The notes under the pieces: generated by a model
What the model saw: only the letters and a program-made list of their open reading frames with translations
Told to the model about the DNA's origin: nothing
The model's database searches: none
DNA from: Chloroflexota bacterium
Lineage (GTDB): Bacteria > Chloroflexota > UBA6077 > JACCZL01
Reading direction: 5' to 3'
DNA: 35,122 nucleotides
Assembly (NCBI GenBank): GCA_030447245.1
Contig: JAUJPG010000041.1
Coordinates: forward strand, 1-35,122
Translations under genes and position numbers: made by a program
Shown: piece after piece, positions 24,709 through 33,481 of the stretch
Position numbering within the stretch: position 1 is the stretch's first letter
How the letters are laid out: each line of letters begins with the position of its first letter

Positions 24709-25503
24709 GTGGATGTGGATCGGATCGCGCCGAACCCCCAGCAGCCGCGCTACCTGCTCGACCCGGTGGCGCTGGGCGAGCTGGTCGAGTCAATCCGCCA
24801 GCACGGCGTCCTGCAGCCGCTGATCGTGGCGCGCGCGGACAGCGGGGGCGCTGCCGGCGAGGGTTACACGCTGGTCGCTGGTGAGCGGCGCTGGCGGGCG
24901 GCCCGCGACGCCGGGCTGCGGACCGTGCCCGTGGTCGTCAAGGACGCGACGCCGCGCCAGCGGCTGGAGCTGGCGCTGGTTGAGAACCTCCAGCGTCAGG
25001 ATCTGCATCCGCTGGAAGCGGCCCAGGCGTATCGACAGCTGATCGACGAACACGGCCTGACTCAGGAATTGGTGGCCGAGCGCGTCGGCCGCAACCGAAC
25101 CACCGTCGCGAACGCGTTGCGGTTGCTGCACCTGCCGACAGAGGCGCGCGATGCCCTGGCGGCAAGTGCGATCAGCGAGGGTCACGCGCGGGCGATCCTT
25201 GCCTGCGCGGCGCCGGCCGATCGGCAGACGTTGCTGCGGGCTGTCACAGAGCAGGGTCTGTCCGTCCGGCAGGCCGAGGAGCTGGCCCGCCGCTTGAACG
25301 CCGGGCCGGCTGAGGCGCCGCGCGATCGGCAGGGACGCGCGGTCCCGCCGGACGTCGCAGCGGCCGAGGATCGCTTTCGCCAGGCGCTCGGGACCAAAGT
25401 CCAATTGTTCCATGGGCGTCGCGGCGGCAAGCTGGTGATCCACTTCTACTCTGACGACGAGCTGCAGGGACTGTACGACGCGATCTGCGGCCAGGAAGTC
25501 TGA
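24709..25503 (+). CDS. parB: Chromosome partitioning protein ParB
   Basis: The open frame gives 264 residues starting DVDRIAPNPQQPRYLLDPVA. It carries the ParB N-domain with the CTP-binding/hydrolysis motif VAGERRWRAA, ENLQRQDLHPLEAAQAYRQL, the helix-turn-helix that reads parS (TQELVAERVGRNRTTVANAL), and a C-terminal dimerisation domain ending in HFYSDDELQGLYDAICG. The true start is probably the GTG at 24624. The expected N-terminal GLGRGLEALIPQ is readable between 24654 and 24687 but needs two single-base insertions (one near 24640-24654, one at 24665 in CGTGACTGG). The first 28 codons are therefore lost from the open frame. Two parS sites lie at 18897-18984. Confidence 0.9.
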   Translation: MDVDRIAPNPQQPRYLLDPVALGELVESIRQHGVLQPLIVARADSGGAAGEGYTLVAGERRWRAARDAGLRTVPVVVKDATPRQRLELALVENLQRQDLHPLEAAQAYRQLIDEHGLTQELVAERVGRNRTTVANALRLLHLPTEARDALAASAISEGHARAILACAAPADRQTLLRAVTEQGLSVRQAEELARRLNAGPAEAPRDRQGRAVPPDVAAAEDRFRQALGTKVQLFHGRRGGKLVIHFYSDDELQGLYDAICGQEV

Positions 25504-25516
25504 GACGCCGCGAGGC

Positions 25517-25531
25517 CTCTGCATTGCAGAG
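25517..25531. other. Hyphenated palindrome after parB
   Basis: CTCTGCATTGCAGAG is a 7-base perfect inverted repeat around one T, 14 bases after the parB stop. The single-base loop makes a terminator unlikely. A protein-binding site before the response-regulator gene is possible. Confidence 0.3.
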
Positions 25532-25599
25532 TGGTTCGGTTCTTGCACGATTTCCCAGATGCAGCAGGAGCGGGCAGACGCAGCGAGCTTACCACGGCC

Positions 25600-25953
25600 A
25601 TGATCACGATCTTGCTTGTCGAGGACGAAGAGCCCATCCTGGACATCATCGCGAATCTGCTGGGGGACGAAGGGTACCGGACGATCTGCGCCTACAATGG
25701 TGCCCAGGCGCTGGAGATAGTCCGCGACACCCGACCCGATTTGGTGCTGACGGACGTGATGATGCCGGTGCTGAGTGGTGCCGAGCTGTGCCGTCAACTC
25801 AAGGCGGACGCGCGGACGCGCGACGTGCCGGTGATCGTGATGAGCGCGGCGGGAGCTCACCACATGGACGGCTGCATTCCGGATGCGTTCATCGCGAAGC
25901 CGTTCGACCTCGACGCGCTACTGGGGCTGGTCGTGCGACACCTCAACAAGTAG
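25600..25953 (+). CDS. Single-domain response regulator (CheY-like receiver)
   Basis: This is a 117-residue stand-alone receiver domain starting MITILLVEDEEPILDIIANL. The acidic pocket is Glu8/Asp9, the phosphoacceptor is Asp52 in LVLTDVMMP, the switch Ser is Ser82 in VIVMSAAG, and the conserved Lys is Lys100 in IAKPF. No output domain and no histidine kinase are nearby. It probably acts in a phosphorelay or by protein contact. The ATG at 25600 begins the domain exactly; an upstream start at 25531 adds an unlikely leader. The ribosome site is weak. Confidence 0.93.
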   Translation: MITILLVEDEEPILDIIANLLGDEGYRTICAYNGAQALEIVRDTRPDLVLTDVMMPVLSGAELCRQLKADARTRDVPVIVMSAAGAHHMDGCIPDAFIAKPFDLDALLGLVVRHLNK

Positions 25954-25992
25954 ACCGTAGCTGGCGTAGACGAGCGGGCCTCGGATGAGGGA

Positions 25993-26688
25993 ATGCGGCT
26001 GGATAGTACCTGGCTGTTCAATCTCGGGGCCAACGTGTACGGGTGGTTCACGGCCCAGCCGGTCTGGCGGTCGAGCTGTGCACAGCTCGCCGAACAGGTA
26101 CCGGATCTGCCCGGTGTCCGAGTAGCCGACCTGGGGTGCGGGCCGGGCGTCTCGACGTTCGAGCTGGCCCGCGGACGGCCCGACGGGACGATCGTCGGGA
26201 TGGACGTTGCTCGGCGGATGCTTGGCGAGGCCCGTGGGCGGCAGGCCCGCGCGACGGGATCGGGCCGGATTAGCTGGGTCCAGGGCGATGTGGTCTGCCT
26301 GCCGTTTCGGACCGGGAGCCTGGACGCGGTGACCGGCCACAGCTTCCTGTATCTGATGCGCGATCGAGAGGTGGCGCTCTCAGAGATGCTGCGGGTGCTG
26401 CGCGTTGGAGGCCGGCTGGTGCTGATGGAGCCGAACCGCCGGGCAGCAACCGTGCGCGGCGTGCTGCGTCTGGGGCGGAACCCGCGCCACCTGGTGTCGG
26501 TCGCGTTGTGGCGCCCATTCAGCCGCGTCCACGGGCGGTTCAGCGCCGCGTCGCTGGCGGCCACGCTGGAACGGGCTGGGTTCGTGGCGTGCCGCGTCGA
26601 CGAGTCGCTTGGCGGACTCGGGCTACTGGCCAGCGCTGAGAAGCCGACGACGGCGCTCCCACGAGGGGAATCTACTCTGGACTGGTGA
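25993..26688 (+). CDS. Class I SAM-dependent methyltransferase
   Basis: This is a 231-residue enzyme of the UbiE/Methyltransf_11 type. The SAM-binding motif I is VRVADLGCGPGVSTFELARG, the acidic motif II is TIVGMDVARRML, and motif III is QGDVVCLPFRTGSLDAVTGH. A MLRVLRVGGRLVLMEPNRRA segment closes the fold. The C-terminal third (RFSAASLAATLERAGFVACR) is typical of small-molecule methyltransferases. The substrate is unknown. Its last 17 bases overlap the end of the convergent ketosynthase gene. Confidence 0.9.
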   Translation: MRLDSTWLFNLGANVYGWFTAQPVWRSSCAQLAEQVPDLPGVRVADLGCGPGVSTFELARGRPDGTIVGMDVARRMLGEARGRQARATGSGRISWVQGDVVCLPFRTGSLDAVTGHSFLYLMRDREVALSEMLRVLRVGGRLVLMEPNRRAATVRGVLRLGRNPRHLVSVALWRPFSRVHGRFSAASLAATLERAGFVACRVDESLGGLGLLASAEKPTTALPRGESTLDW

Positions 26689-27940
26689 GGACCAGGGCGG
26701 CGTTGGCGCCGCCGAAGCCGAAGGCGTTGGTAAGGGCGACGCCGACGCGACGGACGAGGCCGGAGGGGCCGAGGAGGTTGAGGCCGCAGTCGGGGTCGGG
26801 CCGGTCGAGGTTGGTGGTACCTGGGAGGACGCCGTGGTCGAGGGCGAGGGCGCAGATCGCGGTCTCGATCGCTCCCGAGGCACCGAGCGGGTGGCCGTAG
26901 AGGCCCTTGGTGCCGCTGACCGGGACGCGGAGGGCGTGATCGCCGAGGGCCGTCCGGATGGCTGCGGCCTCGGCGCTGTCGCCGAGCGGGGTGGCGCTGG
27001 CATGGGCGTTGACGTACTCGACGTCGCCGGGGCCGAGCCGGGCGTCGGCCAGGGCGCGGCGGATGGCCCGGGCGGCCTCGCGGCCATCGGCCAGTGGGAT
27101 GGTCATGTGGTGGGCGTCGTTGGTCGTGCCGAAGCCGCGGATCTCGGCGTAGATTCGGGCATTGCGCGCGCGGGCCAACTCGAGCTGCTCCAGGACGAGG
27201 ACCGCGGCGCCCTCGCCCATGACGAAGCCGTCGCGCGCCTGATCGAAGGGACGGCTGGCGCGCGGCGGGTCCTCATCGGAGGTCGACATCGCCTTGATCA
27301 GAGCGAACGCGCCGAAGGTGAGCGGGGCGAGGGGCGCCTCGACGCCGCCGGCCAGCATCATGGTCGCCTCGCCAGCGCACACGAGCCGGAACGCCTCGCC
27401 GATGGCGACCGCCCCGGAGGCGCAGCTATTGCTGTTGGCCAGGCTCGGCCCGCGGAGGCCAAGCTCGATGGCGACGTTGCTGGCCGCGGCGCCGCCGAAG
27501 ACGGCCAGCGCGAGCCAGGGGCTGACGGCGCCCAGCCCGCCTCCGAGGAACGCCCCGTGCTGTGCCTCGCCGAAGGCGACGCCGCCGAGTGCGCTGCCAA
27601 GGTAGCAGCCAACCGCCTCGAAATCGTGCCCGCCGAGCCGGTCAGGCCGACCGTCCCGCGGGTTCAGGCCAGCGTCGCGCATGGCGTCCAGGCTGGCGGC
27701 CAGGGCGAGCTGCGAGAATTGATCGAGCCGACGCGCGCGTCGGGCGTCCATGTGGTCGAGAGGGTCGAAACCGTCGATCTCGGCTGCCAGGCGCGAGCGG
27801 AAGGCGCTGGCGTCGAAGCGGGTGACGACGCGCACGGCGGATTGGCCTCGCTCGACTCCGCTCCAGAGGCCGGCTGCGCCACAGCCGATCGGGGTGACGG
27901 CGCCAAGACCGGTGATGACGACGCGGTGGCGAGCGGTCAT
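26672..27940 (-). CDS. Beta-ketoacyl-ACP synthase II-type enzyme (FabF family)
   Basis: This is a 422-residue thiolase-fold condensing enzyme. The catalytic triad is complete: Cys173 in NSNSCASGAVAIGEA, His313 in NAHASATPLGD and His350 in GTKGLYGHPLGASGA, with Lys345. The FabF-like ends, MTARHRVVITGLGAVTPIGC and ALTNAFGFGGANAALVL, are conserved. The nucleophile loop (SCASG) and NAHASATPLGD differ from the textbook TACA(T/S)G and NAHGTSTPxxD. No acyl carrier protein, malonyl transferase or reductase gene is adjacent, so it is not in a housekeeping fab cluster. It lies 52 bases downstream of a geranylgeranyl-reductase-like flavoprotein, which hints at a lipid or secondary-metabolite role. Confidence 0.92.
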   Translation of the reverse strand: MTARHRVVITGLGAVTPIGCGAAGLWSGVERGQSAVRVVTRFDASAFRSRLAAEIDGFDPLDHMDARRARRLDQFSQLALAASLDAMRDAGLNPRDGRPDRLGGHDFEAVGCYLGSALGGVAFGEAQHGAFLGGGLGAVSPWLALAVFGGAAASNVAIELGLRGPSLANSNSCASGAVAIGEAFRLVCAGEATMMLAGGVEAPLAPLTFGAFALIKAMSTSDEDPPRASRPFDQARDGFVMGEGAAVLVLEQLELARARNARIYAEIRGFGTTNDAHHMTIPLADGREAARAIRRALADARLGPGDVEYVNAHASATPLGDSAEAAAIRTALGDHALRVPVSGTKGLYGHPLGASGAIETAICALALDHGVLPGTTNLDRPDPDCGLNLLGPSGLVRRVGVALTNAFGFGGANAALVLTSPE

Positions 27941-27992
27941 GAGGAGCGGCTGGCAGTCGCGGCGGTGAGAACGAGGAGCCGGGCATTCGACA

Positions 27993-29261
27993 TCATGGCT
28001 TCAGCAGCGCCCAGAGGTAGGCTGGCCGAAGCGCCCGGGCGGGCGGCTCGAGGTCGCCCAGGACGTTGGCGAACTGGGCGGCGAGCACCGGCCGCTGGTT
28101 CAGGCGCTCGACGACGTAGTTCATCAGCGCGGGGGCGTGGACGAACAGCTGGATGATCGCGGTCAGGCGCTCCTTGGCGCCGAACAGTGCGCGGCGCGTC
28201 TGGGCGTACTCGGCGCCGATGGCGGCCGCGTCCGAGCCGGCGCGCAGCGCGCGATCGGCCGCGGCGGCGGCAATCTCGGCGCCGCGGAGGGCGCGGTGGA
28301 TGCCCTCGCCGGTGAACGGGTCCAGGAAGCCGGCGGCATCGCCGACCAGAAGGTAGCCGTCCCCGCCGCAGGCACGGACGGCGTGGGCCATCGGACCGAC
28401 GCCGTGGACTGGTCGTACCCGCCGACCGCGGGCGAGGCGGGCGGCGAGGTCCGGGTACTCACGGAGGGCCTGGTCAAGCGCGGCAGCGGGCGAGCCGAGG
28501 GAACGGGCGCGTGGCGGCAGCGGTCGGACGAGCCCGACGGTCAGCACGCCGTTGCCGAGTGGAGCGACGCCGATGTAGCCGTGCTGGCTGACGCGCATCT
28601 CGCCATGGTCGATTGGCCAGGGGACATCGCGATAGTGGCTGACGAGCCCAAGGCGGCGGGGCCAGCGGACCGGCCTGCCGAGGCCCAGGGCCCGCGTGAC
28701 GATCGAGTGACGGCCATCCGCGCCGACGACGAGGCGGGCCGAGATGGCGTGCGTGCCCCCCTTGGCGTCGCGTCCGACGACGCCGTGGACGGCAGGCACG
28801 CTGGGCGGCGGCCCGTTGTCAACGTGATCCGAGACGTCGGCCAGCTGGAGCGCCCCAACGCGGAAGCCTTCGCGGATCTCGGCGCCACGCGCGCTGGCAG
28901 TTCGCAGCAGGGCGGCATCCAGGTCGGCGCGCGGCAACGACAGGCCGGAGCGCGGGCCTGCATGGTCACGGTACTGGAGCAGGTGGCGAGCGCCGTTCGG
29001 GGCGTGGATCTCCATGCCGCGCAGGCGCTGGCCGATGCCGTGGCCGACGAGGGGCAGCACTCCGAGGCGGGCGAGAACCGCTTCGCTGCCGGGGCCGGTG
29101 TACTCGGAGCAGGGCTTGGCGCGTGGGAAGCGGGCGCGGTCCAGCAGCAAGACGTCGTGCCCGGCCTCGGCGAGAAGCGCCGCGGTCACGCTGCCGGCTG
29201 GGCCGGCACCGACGACCACGACGTCCCGACGCTCGGCCGCAGTAGCGGGAGGGGCGGTCAA
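27993..29261 (-). CDS. Geranylgeranyl reductase family FAD-dependent oxidoreductase
   Basis: This is a flavoprotein of about 422 residues. It has the dinucleotide motif VVVVGAGPAGSVTAALLAEA, then LLLDRARFPRAKPCSEYTGP (the family's substrate-side cysteine region), LVVGADGRHSIVTRALGLG, and the second FAD motif GYLLVGDAAGFLDPFTGEGI. It fits enzymes that reduce isoprenoid double bonds or hydroxylate aromatic rings. The start is uncertain: TTG at 29261 (used here), GTG at 29219 right at the motif, or a longer frame to 29471 that overlaps the neighbour. It is followed closely by the FabF-type gene, so the two probably share an operon. Confidence 0.87.
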   Translation of the reverse strand: MTAPPATAAERRDVVVVGAGPAGSVTAALLAEAGHDVLLLDRARFPRAKPCSEYTGPGSEAVLARLGVLPLVGHGIGQRLRGMEIHAPNGARHLLQYRDHAGPRSGLSLPRADLDAALLRTASARGAEIREGFRVGALQLADVSDHVDNGPPPSVPAVHGVVGRDAKGGTHAISARLVVGADGRHSIVTRALGLGRPVRWPRRLGLVSHYRDVPWPIDHGEMRVSQHGYIGVAPLGNGVLTVGLVRPLPPRARSLGSPAAALDQALREYPDLAARLARGRRVRPVHGVGPMAHAVRACGGDGYLLVGDAAGFLDPFTGEGIHRALRGAEIAAAAADRALRAGSDAAAIGAEYAQTRRALFGAKERLTAIIQLFVHAPALMNYVVERLNQRPVLAAQFANVLGDLEPPARALRPAYLWALLKP

Positions 29262-29407
29262 GGGTGATGGCCTGGTGATGGATAGGGTGCCATGGTTGGG
29301 CTCGAGGGCGCGGACGGGTGGTCGAGGAAGCCGTCGGCGGCAGCTGCCGAACCTCTTCTGCCGGATCTTTTCTCCGGGGGTTCTTGACGGAGGTTGGTCG
29401 GTCGAGA

Positions 29408-30001
29408 TCAGTCGGGGCTGGAGAGTGGCGGCAGCTCGAGACGGGCGGCGAAGTCGTCGAGGCGGGACCAATCGACGGCGATGTGGTAGAGGTAGTGTTC
29501 GGCGGCCAGCTCTTCGGTGCGGGCTGTGGCAAAGTCGTTCGCGACGAGGTTGGCGATCAGCGCTCCGGCGATGCGGTCCAGCTCGGGCTTGCTGGAATCG
29601 AGGGTCAACTCGCCCGGGCTCGCCGCGCGCGCCAGACTCAGCCCGACCTCGAAGTCGGCGAGCGACTCACGGGCGCGATCCAGCTCCTCGCCGACCAGGC
29701 GGGCCTCCTCCTCCTCGACGTCGGCCATCGGGCGGCGCGCAGTGGCGGTCGCTTCGAGCAAGGTCTGGCGCGCCGGGAGCTTGAAGAACCAGACCAGAGC
29801 GTCAAGCAGCGCCGCGGCAGGACGGCCACGCTCGGGGAAGCGGGGTCTCAGACGGCGGAGCTCGGCGGCACGCTGCTCGAAGGCCGCTGGATCGTCCAGG
29901 ATGGCAAGGAGCGGCGTGGCGGGCGGCTCGCCCCGATCCGTGCCAGGGTTGGTGAAGTCTGGCCCCGGGATGGGTCCGGGCGCGCCGCTCCCGCCATGCA
30001 T
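29408..30001 (-). CDS. Hypothetical protein of 197 residues, unrecognised
   Basis: I do not recognise this protein. After a Gly/Pro-rich N-terminus it is mostly helical, with an Arg/Leu-rich segment (AELRRLRPRFPERGRPAAAL), a short hydrophobic LLDALVWFFKLPARQTLLEA, an acidic ADVEEEEARLVGEELDRA, and a C-terminal ARTEELAAEHYLYHIAVDWS. There is no signal peptide or full-length membrane helix. Its start ATG overlaps the stop of the AI-2E permease gene (TGATG at 29999-30003), so it is translationally coupled to that gene and probably works with it. Confidence 0.75.
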   Translation of the reverse strand: MHGGSGAPGPIPGPDFTNPGTDRGEPPATPLLAILDDPAAFEQRAAELRRLRPRFPERGRPAAALLDALVWFFKLPARQTLLEATATARRPMADVEEEEARLVGEELDRARESLADFEVGLSLARAASPGELTLDSSKPELDRIAGALIANLVANDFATARTEELAAEHYLYHIAVDWSRLDDFAARLELPPLSSPD

Positions 30002-31296
30002 CAGGCAGACGACCCGCTGGGGCTACCGGCAACCGGGGCCGGAATCGGAGTGTCGGCGTCCGGCTTGCGCGGCTCGGCCGGCGGAGCCGACTCCTGGGCG
30101 GCCGCGCGCGAGGGGCCAGGCACGTGGGCCTCGGCCTGGGCCGACTCCTCCATGCCCAGCACGTGGACGACGATGACCTGGACCGCACCGGAGACCGGGA
30201 TGGCCAGGAAGGCGCCGGGCAGGCCGTAGAGGATCGATCCGATAAGGATGCCGAGGACGACCGTCAGCGGACTGACACCGACGGTGTGGCCCATCACGCG
30301 AGGCACCAGGATGTTGCTCTCAAGCTGCTGGATGACCAGCGCGTAGGCCAGCACAATCAGCGCCGTGTATGGGTCAATCATCAGGGCGACGATCACCGCT
30401 GGCGCGAACCCGAGGAGCGGCCCGATGATCGGGATGAGCTCTCCCAGGGCGGCGAAGATGGCGAGCAGGAACGGGTTCGGCAGACCGATGAAGTAGAACC
30501 CGATGCCCGCCATAGTGCCCATCACGGCCATGACCAGGATCTGGCCGCGCACCCAGCCGCCGAGCTTCTGCTCGACTTCAAGCCAGACGGCGTTGACGTC
30601 TTTGGCGCGCCGCCGTGGGACCAGTCTGAGCACCGCGCGCTTGATCGTCGCCCGCTCGATCAGCCAGTAGAAGGCGAGAAAGAAGACGGTGATGAACTCG
30701 AGAATGCCTTCGGCCGTGGCCGCGGCGAGCTCGAGCAGGTTTTCAGGCTCAGGCGCGGCCGGGTTGCGGACGGAATCAGCCACGCGATCGATGCCGCTGA
30801 TGGCGATGTCCTTGAGGGCCTGGGGCCGAAGCTGCTCGGCGGACGGGCGGAGATTGGCGATGCTCTCGGGGATCGCCGAAACCGAGCGGTCGACCTGGGC
30901 GAACAGGCCTGGTGCGAAGAGCATCAACGGCAGGCCGAGGACGAGGACGATCCCGGTGTAGACGACGAGGACGCCGGAGCCTCGGCTGAACGGCCCGCGG
31001 CGCAGCCGGTTGACGAGCGGCTCGATCGCCGTGGCGAGCAGGATGCCGAGGAAGAGCAGGAACACAACCTTGTGGACGGTCCAGAGCAGGAAAAGGCCGA
31101 GCCCAAGCGCGACGAGCACGAGCGCGGCGCGAGCGATCTCGGCAGCCGGGAGCTTGATAGCGACGGTCTGGACGTCGAGCGGCGGCTCATCCGCAACGGC
31201 AGCGGCGACGCTGTTGGCTGGAGCATCGGCTGCGCCACTCGGCGGAGCGCCGGACGTGGCAGTAGGGCCGTCTTCAGGCCAACGGGGTGGATCCAT
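30001..31296 (-). CDS. AI-2E family transporter (PerM/TqsA-like permease)
   Basis: This is a 431-residue membrane protein with about seven to eight hydrophobic segments in the PF01594 pattern. The order is a paired N-terminal helix (LVLVALGLGLFLLWTVHKVV), then LFLGILLATAIEPLVNRLRR, a soluble middle part, and the conserved C-terminal blocks GFYFIGLPNPFLLAIFAALG, ELIPIIGPLLGFAPAVIVAL and ESNILVPRVMGHTVGVSPLT. Ends are Ala/Pro-rich and cytoplasmic. Members export autoinducer-2 or act as Na+/H+ or other exchangers, so the name does not prove quorum sensing. No luxS was seen. Confidence 0.93.
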   Translation of the reverse strand: MDPPRWPEDGPTATSGAPPSGAADAPANSVAAAVADEPPLDVQTVAIKLPAAEIARAALVLVALGLGLFLLWTVHKVVFLLFLGILLATAIEPLVNRLRRGPFSRGSGVLVVYTGIVLVLGLPLMLFAPGLFAQVDRSVSAIPESIANLRPSAEQLRPQALKDIAISGIDRVADSVRNPAAPEPENLLELAAATAEGILEFITVFFLAFYWLIERATIKRAVLRLVPRRRAKDVNAVWLEVEQKLGGWVRGQILVMAVMGTMAGIGFYFIGLPNPFLLAIFAALGELIPIIGPLLGFAPAVIVALMIDPYTALIVLAYALVIQQLESNILVPRVMGHTVGVSPLTVVLGILIGSILYGLPGAFLAIPVSGAVQVIVVHVLGMEESAQAEAHVPGPSRAAAQESAPPAEPRKPDADTPIPAPVAGSPSGSSA

Positions 31297-31386
31297 GGTC
31301 GTCTCCAGGGCCGCTGGGTCGCGGGCGGTGGTCGTGTGGCACGCGTCCAGGGTATCGCAGGGCGTGTGCCATCCCGCCTCGCGCGC

Positions 31387-32808
31387 TTACCTGGTGCCGA
31401 TCAGGAAATAGGCGAGGAAGCCGAGCGAGATAGCCCAGAGGATCGGGCCGGCGCGGCGGGCGTTGAGCAGGGTGTACAGGATCACGCCGGCGCCAATGCC
31501 GTTGGTGATGCTCCAGGTCAATGGCATCAGCATGACCGTGAACACGGCCGGTAGACCGAAGGCAAAGTCGCGCCAGGGAATCTCGGCGCCGACAGCGGCG
31601 AGCATCAGCAGCCCGACGATCATCAAGGCGCCGGCCGTCGCCTCCTGGGGGACGATGGCGAACAGGTTGCCGAACCACATGGCCAGGAAGAAGGGGATCG
31701 CGGCGACGACGGCGGTCAGCCCAGTCCGGCCACCCTCGACCACGCCGGCGCCGCTCTCGATGTAGGTGGTCGCGCTGGACGAGCCGGCCAGGCCGCCGGC
31801 GACGGCGCCGAGCGAGTCGACGAGGTACGCGCGATCCTCGTGCTCGCGAAGGTTGCCCTGGTCGTCGGTCAGACCGGCCTCGGTGCCGACGGCGGTGAAG
31901 GTACCGGCGGTGTCGAAGAAGTCGCTGAGCATCAGCGACAGCGTTGCCAGGAGGCCGGCGAGCAGGAGCATCGGGCCGCCCTTCGTCAGGAAGCCCAGAC
32001 CGGCGACGCCGATGCCGAGGTAGCGGAAGTCCGGCGTGCTGATGAGCTGGGCCGGCCAGACCAGCTTGTTGGGAAGGACGGAGAGCGACGCGCCGAGCGC
32101 GGTCTGAACGACGAGCCCGACAAGGGTGGTGATGACGATCCCGAGCAGGATGGCGCCCTTGACGCGCAGATGCAGCAGGGTGGCGGTGAGGAGCAGCCCG
32201 AAGATGGCGTAGGCGACCGGTGGCGAGGCAAAGTTGCCGAGGGCGCCGGCGGTTGGTGGCGCGACCGTGCCGCCCTGGGTGGCCCCGAGCGGCACGACGT
32301 ACAGCCCGGCCTCATACGCGCCAATGGCGAACAGGAACAGGCCGATGCCGGCGCCGATCGACAGCTTGAGCGACAGCGGCAGGGCGTGCAGGACGCGTTG
32401 GCGGAGGCCGGTCAGCACGAGCACGGTGATAAAGATCCCTTCCAGCAGGATGACGCCCATCGCCTCGGCAAAGGTGTATTGGAGGCCGACCATGAGCTGG
32501 AAGGCGACGACGGCGTTGATGCCCATGCCGGGGGCCATGGCGAACGGGAGGTTGGCGCCCAGACCCATCGCCAGGGTCATGATGCCGGCGACCAGGCAGG
32601 TGCTGGTGACGACGGCCGGAAATGAGACGTCCTGGCCGGCGACGGTCGCCCCGGCGGTGATGACGACGGCGTTGACGACGACGATGTAGGACATCACCAT
32701 GAACGTGGTAAGCCCGGCTCGGACCTCGGTGCCGACGTCGGTCTTGCGAGCTGCCAGACCGAACCTCTTCTCGAAGAAGCTGCCGCGTTCAGCCGTTACG
32801 GTTGCCAT
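31387..32808 (-). CDS. NCS2 family purine permease (AzgA-like adenine/guanine/hypoxanthine transporter)
   Basis: This is a 473-residue permease of the AzgA branch of NCS2. It opens with FFEKRFGLAARKTDVGTEVR and AGLTTFMVMSYIVVVNAVVI, and carries the family block LPFAMAPGMGINAVVAFQLM, then SLKLSIGAGIGLFLFAIGAY and ADGS-type loops replaced by VAGGLAGSSSATTYIESGAG (conserved SS.TT.IES.AG). LSLMLSDFFDTAGTFTAVG is also typical. It should import purine bases with protons. A purine source would fit the allantoate/carbamoyl amidohydrolase at 11778-13037, but the genes are distant and on opposite strands. Confidence 0.94.
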   Translation of the reverse strand: MATVTAERGSFFEKRFGLAARKTDVGTEVRAGLTTFMVMSYIVVVNAVVITAGATVAGQDVSFPAVVTSTCLVAGIMTLAMGLGANLPFAMAPGMGINAVVAFQLMVGLQYTFAEAMGVILLEGIFITVLVLTGLRQRVLHALPLSLKLSIGAGIGLFLFAIGAYEAGLYVVPLGATQGGTVAPPTAGALGNFASPPVAYAIFGLLLTATLLHLRVKGAILLGIVITTLVGLVVQTALGASLSVLPNKLVWPAQLISTPDFRYLGIGVAGLGFLTKGGPMLLLAGLLATLSLMLSDFFDTAGTFTAVGTEAGLTDDQGNLREHEDRAYLVDSLGAVAGGLAGSSSATTYIESGAGVVEGGRTGLTAVVAAIPFFLAMWFGNLFAIVPQEATAGALMIVGLLMLAAVGAEIPWRDFAFGLPAVFTVMLMPLTWSITNGIGAGVILYTLLNARRAGPILWAISLGFLAYFLIGTR

Positions 32809-32916
32809 GCTCTCGCGCTCCGCTCGCGGGTCCGAAAGGCCGAGCCGTTGCCAATGTACCGAAGTTCCCTCCCGACGGCCTCATTCTAGGCCCCCGGCCA
32901 CCGGTTTGGAAGAGGG

Positions 32917-33429
32917 TCAGGGCAGCACCCCGGCCATCGTGCGCGCGGTCTCCTCAAGCCCCTGCGATAGGAAGTGGGAATACACCTGGAGCGTAATGGC
33001 CGGCGTCGCGTGGCCGAGGATCCGCGAGACGTTGGTGATCGGCTCGAGGGCGAGGCTGGCGTAGGTGTAACGCAGGATGTGCGGGGTGTGCTCGGGCGCG
33101 CCCACCCCGGCGGCCGCTCGCACGTCCTTGAACGCTTAGTAGGCGCGCACGGCGCCGGAGCGCCAGCCGCCCACGCAGTTGAGATACCAGCTGTCGAGGA
33201 ACTCGCCGAGGGTCGGATCCTCGGGCAGCTCCACCGCCAGCCCGCGGCCCAAGTGCGCGAGCTAGGCGTCGAGCCAACCTTTGGCATCCGTGCGGGTGGC
33301 GAACGACGCGGCCAGGAGACGGCCCAGCGGGTCCCGCGGGCGCTGGGACAGCCAGCGCCCATTCGGCTTCTGGCTGCTCGACCCGGCCCCGCGGGGACGC
33401 TCGTGACGCTTCGGCACGCGGCGAGGCAT
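32917..33429 (-). pseudogene. Tyrosine recombinase (phage integrase) remnant with two stops and a deleted core
   Basis: One frame from an ATG at 33429 reads an integrase-like Arm domain (PNGRWLSQRPRDPLGRLLAA), a SAM-like segment (DPTLGEFLDSWYLNCVGGWR) and a C-terminal catalytic end. The end carries an Arg in HILRYTYASLAL, a His in RILGHATPAITLQ and the Tyr nucleophile in VYSHFL. In-frame stops are TAG at 33264-33262 and TAA at 33138-33136. About 170 residues between the SAM-like and catalytic parts are missing. It is clearly inactive. No attachment site or tRNA was found beside it. Confidence 0.85.
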
Positions 33430-33481
33430 GGTTACCGTTGGCTCCGTCGGAAGCCGGCGGCCTGGATGTCGACCATCGTCT

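Noticed and set aside
26609..28156. 515-codon open frame on the plus strand
   Set aside because: Antisense to the FabF-type ketosynthase, whose catalytic motifs are intact; composition is Gly/Ala/Glu-rich shadow coding.
30001..31296. Quorum-sensing system based on the AI-2E name
   Set aside because: The family name is historical; no luxS or lsr genes occur in the window and many members transport other ions or molecules.
30124..31554. 476-codon open frame on the plus strand
   Set aside because: Antisense to the AI-2E permease; rich in Asp/Glu/Arg as expected for the complement of a membrane protein.
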